This document shows, in pieces, positions 23,568 to 27,150 of a stretch of DNA of 27,150 nt. Below the pieces are notes generated by a model. That model was not told where the DNA came from and made no database searches. It saw nothing but the letters and a program-made list of their open reading frames with translations. Position numbers and translations under genes: made by a program. Within the stretch, counting starts at the first letter, position 1, and every line of letters begins with the position of its first letter. The stretch lies in assembly GCA_028287545.1 (NCBI GenBank), contig JAQBPL010000113.1, positions 1 through 27,150 on the forward strand, read 5' to 3'. This stretch comes from Vulcanimicrobiota bacterium. Its GTDB lineage: Bacteria > Eremiobacterota > Eremiobacteria > Baltobacterales > Baltobacteraceae.

Positions 23568-24661
23568 TGCAGCGGAAGACCACCGCCGTCGGCTTGCTCG
23601 GAGCGGCATTCGTCGCGCTGGCCGGTACGCTCGCGATGACGATGCCGGTCGCCCGCGTGGCGGCGGCCGAGGACGTCGTGACGATCCGGCTGAGCGTCGA
23701 CGAAGACCCGATCGTTCCGCGCTTGGCGGAGAGCCTCGGCTATTTGAAGCAGGCGGGTGTTCGCATCGTCCACGCCAAGGTCGAGGACTACTCCAAGGAA
23801 GACTATCTGCTTCAGGCGCCGCTGATCGCGGGACAGATCGACGCGTCCTATCATTGGTTCAACCACGCCGTGTTCGGCGCGCGCCACAACCTGCCGGTCG
23901 AAGGCGTCATGGTGTTCAACGACGCGCCGGGCATGACCGTGATGGTCGCTGCGCGCGAGAAAGGCGCGATCAAGAGCGCCGCGGACTTCCGCGGCAAGAA
24001 CGTCGCCGAAGGCGCGCTCTACGGCACGAAGGGCCTGCTGACGAGCTATCTCGCCAAAAAGGCCGGCTTGCCGCCGCACAGTTACACGCCGGTCATGCTG
24101 CAGCACGACGGCCGCCAGGAGGCCGTCATCAAAGGCCTTGCGGCGGGAGGCGTGGACGTCATGACGTTCCAAGAGCCGATCACCTCGGCGCTGCGCGACA
24201 CAGGGATGGTGTCGACGCTCTACGATTTGAACAGCGGTGCCTCGACCCGCAAGGTTCTCGGCGCCGCGTGGCCGTCGCAATCGCTGCTCGTCGCGCCGGC
24301 GTTCGCCCGGGCGCATCCCCAGGCGGTCCAGCGGCTCGTCACCGCGTTCGTCAAGACGATGCGGTACATCAATCGCCATTCGCTCGACCAGATCGTCGCC
24401 GCCTTGCCGCCGAGTTACTTCGAAGGCAAAGACCGCAAAGCGGAGATCCGCTATCTCCGCGAGACGCTGCCGACGTTCGCGAAGGGCGACTACTCGTTCT
24501 CGCCCGCGGCGGTGCGCCTCGTGGTCGACACCGTGAGCTCCTACGACTTCGACAACAGCGCCGAAGGCCGTTGGCGCGGCACGGCCGTGAACCCCAACGT
24601 CGATCCGTCCAAACTCTACACCAACCGCTTCGTCGACGCGGCGATGCGAGAAACGCCCTAG
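23567..24661 (+). CDS. SsuA/NMT1-like ABC-type substrate-binding protein
   Basis: A 364-residue exported protein (signal TAVGLLGAAFVALAGTLAMTMPVARVAAA) of a different binding-protein class from its neighbours. The pattern RLAESLGYLKQAGVRIVHAKVEDYSKEDYLLQAPLIAGQIDASYHW, then IKSAADFRGKNVAEGALYGTKGLLTSYLAKKAGL and VIKGLAAGGVDVMTFQEPITSAL, is that of SsuA/TauA/ThiY-type proteins for sulfonates, taurine, pyrimidine precursors and similar organics. GGGAG lies five to six bases before the ATG, which overlaps the previous stop (TGATG). No SsuB/SsuC partner lies in the window. It may bind a small organic ligand for a distant permease, or serve in the periplasm with the receptor. Confidence 0.88.
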   Translation: MQRKTTAVGLLGAAFVALAGTLAMTMPVARVAAAEDVVTIRLSVDEDPIVPRLAESLGYLKQAGVRIVHAKVEDYSKEDYLLQAPLIAGQIDASYHWFNHAVFGARHNLPVEGVMVFNDAPGMTVMVAAREKGAIKSAADFRGKNVAEGALYGTKGLLTSYLAKKAGLPPHSYTPVMLQHDGRQEAVIKGLAAGGVDVMTFQEPITSALRDTGMVSTLYDLNSGASTRKVLGAAWPSQSLLVAPAFARAHPQAVQRLVTAFVKTMRYINRHSLDQIVAALPPSYFEGKDRKAEIRYLRETLPTFAKGDYSFSPAAVRLVVDTVSSYDFDNSAEGRWRGTAVNPNVDPSKLYTNRFVDAAMRETP

Positions 24662-24687
24662 CCGAAGGCGTCGGCCCAGGAGATATC

Positions 24688-25869
24688 ATGCGTAACAGCC
24701 GCCGCACGTTTCTGAGCGGAGTCCTTGCATCTGCAACGGTGCTGTCGGCGCACGTCGCGCGCGGCGCCGAGGAAAAGTCCTCCGTCGAAGTGCAGAATGC
24801 CCGCGAAGACTGGGTGAAGGCCAAGGGCCATCGGGTCTATTACACCCGCAAGTTCAACCTGGACGACCTGCCCAGCTACAAGCCGGAGCAGAACGTGTCG
24901 GGCACGATCCGCATGTGGGGCTCGAACTACTTCACCGACAGCCCGCTGGCCGAGTGGTGGGAGGCCGAGTTCCGCAAGTACCAGCCCGGCGTCACGTTCG
25001 ATTTTCATCTGCGCACCAGCGAGCATGCGATTTCGTCGCTCATCTACGGCAAGTCGGATCTGAGTCCGATGGGCCGGCAGATCATGTGGGACGAACAGCT
25101 GGCGTTCCAGCGTGAGTACAAGTACCTGCCGCTCGGGATCGTCGCGGTGACCGGCAGCTACGACGTCTCGGGCTGGAACCCGCCTATCGGGGTGTACGTC
25201 AACAAAGACAACCCGCTCGCGCACATGAGCCTGCCGCAGATGGACGGCGTCTTCGGCGCGCCGCGTTCCGGCGCGTGGCGCGATCTCACTTGGGACAAGT
25301 CGCTAGCGCGCGGACCCGAAAAGAACATCCGCACCTGGGGTCAGCTCGGACTGACCGGCCAGTGGGCGAACAAGCCGATCCGCGTCTACGGCTACAACCT
25401 GCAATTCCATTTTCCGCAGGAGATCGAATCGCGCGCGTTCGGCGGCGTCTCCGACAAGTGGAACGAAAACCTGATCGAGTACGACAACCAGCTGCTGCCA
25501 AACGGCAGGTTCAAGCTGGCGGGTGAGCAGATGCTCGAGGACCTCGCGAAGGATCCGCTCGGGATCGCGTACTGTGCCGGCGGCAACGCCTGGCTGACGC
25601 CGCAGATCAAGACGCTCGCGCTCGGAGCGAAGGACGGCGGTCCGTTCTACGACCTCACGCTCGAGAACGTCCGCAACCGGACCTATCCGATGTACGCCGA
25701 CGTGTTCTTCTTCATGAATCGCGATCCGAAGAAGCCGGCGGACCCGAAGCTGCGCGAGTTCATGCGCTACATTCTCAGCCGCGAAGGTCAGGCCCAAGTC
25801 GTGCGCGACGGCAAGTACCTGCCGCTTACGGCCGACGTCGTTCGCGAGCAGCGCAAGAAGCTCGACTAG
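24688..25869 (+). CDS. PstS-like periplasmic binding protein C with Tat signal
   Basis: A 393-residue protein from ATG 24688, with AGGAG six to seven bases upstream. The N terminus NSRRTFLSGVLASATVLSAHVARGAEE has a twin-arginine motif (SRRTFLSG), unlike the Sec signals of its paralogues. A charged insert (about 30-60) precedes the binding domain: YKPEQNVSGTIRMWGSNYFTDSPLAEWWEAEFRKYQPGV, GKSDLSPMGRQIMW, GVYVNKDNPLAHMSLPQMDGVFGAPRSGAW, NIRTWGQLGLTG and YILSREGQAQVVRDGKYLPL. The Arg/SGT phosphate loop of PstS is absent. The frame is open far upstream, but that part is a shadow of the preceding gene. It lies 26 bp after that gene. Confidence 0.88.
   Translation: MRNSRRTFLSGVLASATVLSAHVARGAEEKSSVEVQNAREDWVKAKGHRVYYTRKFNLDDLPSYKPEQNVSGTIRMWGSNYFTDSPLAEWWEAEFRKYQPGVTFDFHLRTSEHAISSLIYGKSDLSPMGRQIMWDEQLAFQREYKYLPLGIVAVTGSYDVSGWNPPIGVYVNKDNPLAHMSLPQMDGVFGAPRSGAWRDLTWDKSLARGPEKNIRTWGQLGLTGQWANKPIRVYGYNLQFHFPQEIESRAFGGVSDKWNENLIEYDNQLLPNGRFKLAGEQMLEDLAKDPLGIAYCAGGNAWLTPQIKTLALGAKDGGPFYDLTLENVRNRTYPMYADVFFFMNRDPKKPADPKLREFMRYILSREGQAQVVRDGKYLPLTADVVREQRKKLD
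25324..25359 (+). repeat. 36-nt segment identical to 21902-21937
   Basis: Second copy of the 36-base identity shared between binding proteins A and C, in the same orientation and reading frame. Confidence 0.85.
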
Positions 25870-25879
25870 CAGCGCCGCG

Positions 25880-27103
25880 ATGTCGCCGTTCCGAAGCGCC
25901 TTCATCCGGGTCCATCGGTGGGCGGGACTCACGGTCGGCCTGCTGGCGGTCTTTCTCGCCGTGACCGGCGGATGGATCGTTTTGCGCCCGCTGCTGGATC
26001 CGCTCACCTACCCGCAGCTCATGGTGATTCCGCCGTGCGCGAAGCCGTTGCCGATCGACGCGCTCGCGGCCGCTGCCGGCAGTTCCCATCCGCAAGGGAA
26101 CGTGCTCTACGTCTACCGCTACGGCTCGCCGACGGCCTCGAGCATGGTGCGCTTTTCCGACGCCGACCAAGTTTATCTCGACACGTGCAGCGGCAAGGTG
26201 CTCGGTCACCAGGCGCACTACGGCGGGTTGTACGGAACCGCGGAGGGACTGCACCGGTTCCTGTTCGTCGACGCCGGCGTCGGGATGCCGATCATCGGTA
26301 CGACGTCGCTGGTGATGGCGCTCGTGATGGCCGCCGGCGGCCTGTACCTCTGGTGGCCGCGGCGCAAGGGCGGGTGGCGGAGCGCGTTGACGTTCAACCC
26401 GCGCCTCAAGGGCGGAGCGTTCGCGTTCAAACTGCACACGACGATCGGTGCCTACGCTGCCGCGATCGTGTTCGTCGTAGCCGCGACCGCGGTGCCGCTG
26501 TCGCTCGGATGGGCCAAAAACGCGCTGTTCACCTTGACCGCAACGACCGACATGACGGAAAGCGCGAGTCGAGCTGCCGCGGCACGGAAGCGTCACAAGG
26601 GAGCATCATCGTCCGCGGTGATTCCGATGCAGACCGCGTGGGATGAGGCGCGGGGAAAGATCGGCGGGCCGCTGCTCTGGGGTTCGGTGCGGAATTCCGT
26701 TAAAGGCAGTCCCATCGAAGTCGCCCTTGTCGAGCAAGGGGCTCCGCACGAGGAAGCCCGCAGCCTCGTCTACATCGACCCCCGCACCGGGGCGATCGTC
26801 AACTTCCATCCCTGGTCGACGTTGAACGCCGGCACGAAGCTGTACTATTGGCTTCTCGCGCTGCACACCGGCCACTTCGGCGGCCTCTTCGTTCAGTGCC
26901 TCATGTTGGCCGGTATGGTCGCCGTCGCGGTGCTCGGCTACACCGGTATCGAAAGCTTTCTGCGCCGGGAACTGCGGCGGCGGAGGACGGCGCTCGGCCT
27001 CTCGCGCGGGCCGGACAGCGACGCCGCCGGCGACGGCGCGCAGCGGCCGAGAATGGTGGTGCACTCTCGACCGAGCACGCCGCGCCGGACGCGACGCCTC
27101 TAG
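25880..27103 (+). CDS. PepSY-associated transmembrane protein (PiuB/FoxB-like)
   Basis: A 407-residue inner-membrane protein with four predicted helices: about 13-35 (HRWAGLTVGLLAVFLAVTGGWIVL), 135-157 (PIIGTTSLVMALVMAAGGLYLWWPRRKGGW), 185-207 (KLHTTIGAYAAAIVFVVAATAVPLSLGW) and about 340-362. The opening IRVHRWAGLTVG, the LWWPRRKG loop and the LHTGHFGG near the last helix are characteristic. Periplasmic PepSY-like segments lie between helices 1-2 and 3-4 (LVYIDPRTGAIVNFHPWS). Relatives adjacent to TonB receptors act in siderophore-iron release or reduction, with conserved histidines (H12, the HTT and HTG histidines) possibly binding heme. It starts 10 bp after protein C and closes the operon. 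Confidence 0.92.
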   Translation: MSPFRSAFIRVHRWAGLTVGLLAVFLAVTGGWIVLRPLLDPLTYPQLMVIPPCAKPLPIDALAAAAGSSHPQGNVLYVYRYGSPTASSMVRFSDADQVYLDTCSGKVLGHQAHYGGLYGTAEGLHRFLFVDAGVGMPIIGTTSLVMALVMAAGGLYLWWPRRKGGWRSALTFNPRLKGGAFAFKLHTTIGAYAAAIVFVVAATAVPLSLGWAKNALFTLTATTDMTESASRAAAARKRHKGASSSAVIPMQTAWDEARGKIGGPLLWGSVRNSVKGSPIEVALVEQGAPHEEARSLVYIDPRTGAIVNFHPWSTLNAGTKLYYWLLALHTGHFGGLFVQCLMLAGMVAVAVLGYTGIESFLRRELRRRRTALGLSRGPDSDAAGDGAQRPRMVVHSRPSTPRRTRRL

Positions 27104-27150
27104 AGCTTCGGCCGCGGCGTGACGTCGTAGCGAAGCACGGCGCCGCCGCC
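27100..27150 (-). CDS. Possible C-terminal end of a minus-strand gene (cut by window edge)
   Basis: Read on the minus strand, the last 51 bases are open and end in TAG (complement of 27100-27102), giving GGGAVLRYDVTPRPKL. A convergent gene that overlaps the PepSY stop by three bases would fit the tight packing of this region. The fragment is too short to assign a family or to exclude chance. Confidence 0.35.
   Translation of the reverse strand, partial: GGGAVLRYDVTPRPKL

Noticed and set aside
23854..24687. Extended N terminus for PstS-like protein C
   Set aside because: It is a shadow frame of the SsuA-like gene; ATG 24688 has a ribosome site and is followed at once by a Tat signal peptide.
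1..27150. tRNA, rRNA, CRISPR arrays, insertion sequences or prophage genes
   Set aside because: No transposase or integrase-like protein, regular repeat-spacer pattern, or structured RNA gene was recognised; the amidase-like gene alone, without phage neighbours, does not indicate a prophage.

Overview
This is a gene-dense, high-GC window with about 22 protein genes, two of them cut by the window edges. I see no rRNA, tRNA, CRISPR array or insertion sequence. The host is a diderm bacterium: the window holds a TonB-dependent outer-membrane receptor, several periplasmic binding proteins with Sec or Tat signals, and murA. GC-rich codon use, frequent TTG/GTG starts and the gene mix would fit a deep-branching diderm such as Eremiobacterota/Vulcanimicrobiota, or a high-GC proteobacterium. 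That placement is inference only.

Left part (1-2460): a partial carboxymuconolactone-decarboxylase-like gene (minus) divergent from a PhnB-like VOC protein, a GSP17M-like hypothetical protein and a zinc-less quinone oxidoreductase. Next is a minus-strand block, read from 11562 down to 2471: a serine/alanine-glyoxylate-type aminotransferase, an Fe3+/AEP-type ABC importer (binding protein, double permease and ATPase, joined by two TGATG overlaps), an EamA exporter and a fused FAD/Fe-S dehydrogenase of the YdiJ/GlcD-GlcF type. A divergent GntR/FCD regulator at 11626 shares a 63-bp gap with the aminotransferase, and that gap carries an inverted repeat. I read the block as a possible glyoxylate/2-hydroxyacid/amino-acid catabolic unit.

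Middle (12306-19047): an amidase_2/PGRP-like protein follows the GntR gene. It converges on a sugar-acid module of FGGY kinase (gluconokinase-like) plus ACS-family MFS permease. A one-helix envelope protein of unknown function is then translationally coupled to murA, and a two-DTG retropepsin-like protease with a PDZ domain follows.

Right part (19149-27103) is the most unusual region. It is a tight plus-strand operon: TonB-dependent receptor, PstS-like protein A, PstS-like protein B, SsuA/NMT1-like protein, PstS-like protein C (Tat signal) and a PepSY membrane protein. Consecutive genes overlap by 1-8 nt or lie 10-26 nt apart. There are four periplasmic binding proteins and no ABC permease or ATPase. 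The promoter region has two GAAAGGT direct repeats exactly 11 bp apart just upstream of a TACAAT -10 box, plus two GAAATTTC palindromes. This looks like a regulated TonB-linked uptake or sensing system of unknown ligand and is the best candidate here for an undescribed system.
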